Source: Limisphaerales bacterium
GTDB taxonomy: Bacteria; Verrucomicrobiota; Verrucomicrobiia; Limisphaerales; UBA11358
Direction: 5' to 3'
NCBI GenBank assembly: GCA_003455565.1
Contig: DMQW01000441.1
Span: 1 to 5,263, forward strand
DNA length: 5,263 bases
In this document: piece after piece, positions 4,653 through 5,263 of the stretch
How positions within the stretch are numbered: the stretch's first letter is position 1
Layout: each line of letters opens with the position of its first letter
Notes under the pieces: generated by a model
Databases searched by the model: none
Seen by the model: the letters and a program-made list of their open reading frames with translations, nothing else
What the model was told of the DNA's origin: nothing
Translations under genes and position numbers: made by a program

Positions 4653-5263
4653 TTGAAAACTAATTCTTACGCAGCACAAAACGCCACGACGCCGCTCGCG
4701 CCCTTCAACTTTCAACGCCGTGATTCCGGCGCGCACGATGTGCAAATCCAGATTCTTTATTGCGGCGTCTGTCACTCGGACGTGCATATCGTCCGCAACG
4801 AATGGCATGGCACCACCTACCCTTGCGTGCCCGGTCACGAAATTATCGGACGCGTCGTGAAAGTTGGCGCGCACGTCAAGAAATTCAAGGAAGGCGACAT
4901 CGCCGCCGTCGGTTGCATGGTGGATTCCTGCCGCACTTGTGAAAACTGCAAGGATGACCTCGAACAATTCTGCGAAAAAGGCCCGACCTTTACCTACAAC
5001 GCCCCGGACAAACACACCGGCGGCATGACCTATGGCGGATACTCCGAGAGCGTCGTCGTCGATGAAGCCTATGTGCTGCACGTCCCGAAGAATTTGAATC
5101 TCGCCGCCGCCGCCCCGCTCCTTTGCGCTGGCATCACCACTTATTCTCCATTGCGCCATAACAAAGTTGCCAAAGGCCAGAAAGTCGGCGTCGTGGGACT
5201 CGGCGGACTGGGGCACATGGGGGTGAAATTGGCGAAGGCTTTCGGCGCGCACGTCGTCGTCTT
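4653..5263 (+). CDS. Zinc-dependent NAD(P) alcohol dehydrogenase, YahK/cinnamyl-alcohol-dehydrogenase type, 3' partial
   Basis: No ATG or GTG lies between the upstream in-frame stop (4614-4616) and the domain. TTG at 4653 gives the family-like N-terminus (M)KTNSYAAQ and has a purine-rich GAAGAAAGA (4635-4643) ahead of it. The 203 visible residues are the GroES-like catalytic domain and the start of the Rossmann domain. Catalytic zinc ligands are Cys40 in CGVCHSD and His62 in GHE, with Cys158 in LLCAGITTYSPL as the likely third. Structural zinc ligands are Cys93, 96, 99 and 107 (C-x2-C-x2-C-x7-C). The nucleotide loop is GLGGLGH (182-188). The closest known type is E. coli YahK, an NADPH-preferring reductase of broad aldehyde range that turns aldehydes into alcohols. 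A detoxifying role is likely here. The cofactor-specificity residues lie past the window end. Confidence 0.93.
   Translation, partial: MKTNSYAAQNATTPLAPFNFQRRDSGAHDVQIQILYCGVCHSDVHIVRNEWHGTTYPCVPGHEIIGRVVKVGAHVKKFKEGDIAAVGCMVDSCRTCENCKDDLEQFCEKGPTFTYNAPDKHTGGMTYGGYSESVVVDEAYVLHVPKNLNLAAAAPLLCAGITTYSPLRHNKVAKGQKVGVVGLGGLGHMGVKLAKAFGAHVVV

Noticed and set aside
4620..5252. Long open frame of 210 codons on the minus strand
   Set aside because: It is entirely antisense to the dehydrogenase, which has clear zinc and nucleotide motifs; the antisense product shows no recognisable domain.

Overview
The window looks like chromosomal DNA of a free-living bacterium, GC-rich with densely packed genes all on the + strand. 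The mix of families (CBM48 glycogen-binding domain, YqjD/YqjE-type membrane proteins, AI-2E transporter, DUF3309, tandem PRC-barrel, DUF2934) is common in soil and freshwater Verrucomicrobiota, roughly the Pedosphaera/Limisphaerales side. That placement is an inference from gene content and protein style, not proven here. No RNA genes, insertion sequences, integrases, CRISPR arrays or phage modules were seen.

Layout. (1) Positions 1-1369 hold a tight run: the 3' part of a small CBM48 protein, then a DUF883/YqjD-like membrane-anchored protein, a YqjE-like holin-superfamily protein and a YqjK-like small membrane protein. The genes overlap or nearly touch, so they look co-transcribed, and the last three follow the same order as yqjD-yqjE-yqjK of Escherichia coli. 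(2) Positions 1456-2601 encode an AI-2E/PerM-family permease, preceded by an inverted repeat that ends at its ribosome binding site. (3) Positions 2602-4191 hold an intergenic region with a GGGT/ACCC dyad, then a Tyr-rich lipoprotein, a 53-residue DUF3309 membrane protein and a tandem PRC-barrel protein. (4) Positions 4192-4652 hold an intergenic region with an 18-bp perfect palindrome and a DUF2934 gene. (5) From 4653 a zinc-dependent alcohol dehydrogenase of the YahK/cinnamyl-alcohol-dehydrogenase type begins at a TTG codon and runs off the window.

The genes read as an envelope and stationary-phase or stress inventory: membrane-anchored ribosome-binding-type protein, small membrane proteins, lipoprotein, PRC-barrel and alcohol/aldehyde reductase. 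The most notable signal is not a gene. The 14-mer AACACCCCATAGCG occurs at 2710-2723 and 4309-4322, in both cases ending exactly 31 bases before the chosen ATG, within a GGGT/ACCC dyad and ahead of a start codon with no Shine-Dalgarno. This suggests that the lipoprotein and DUF2934 genes share a regulator or a sigma factor. Nothing here amounts to a complete new defence or biosynthetic system.
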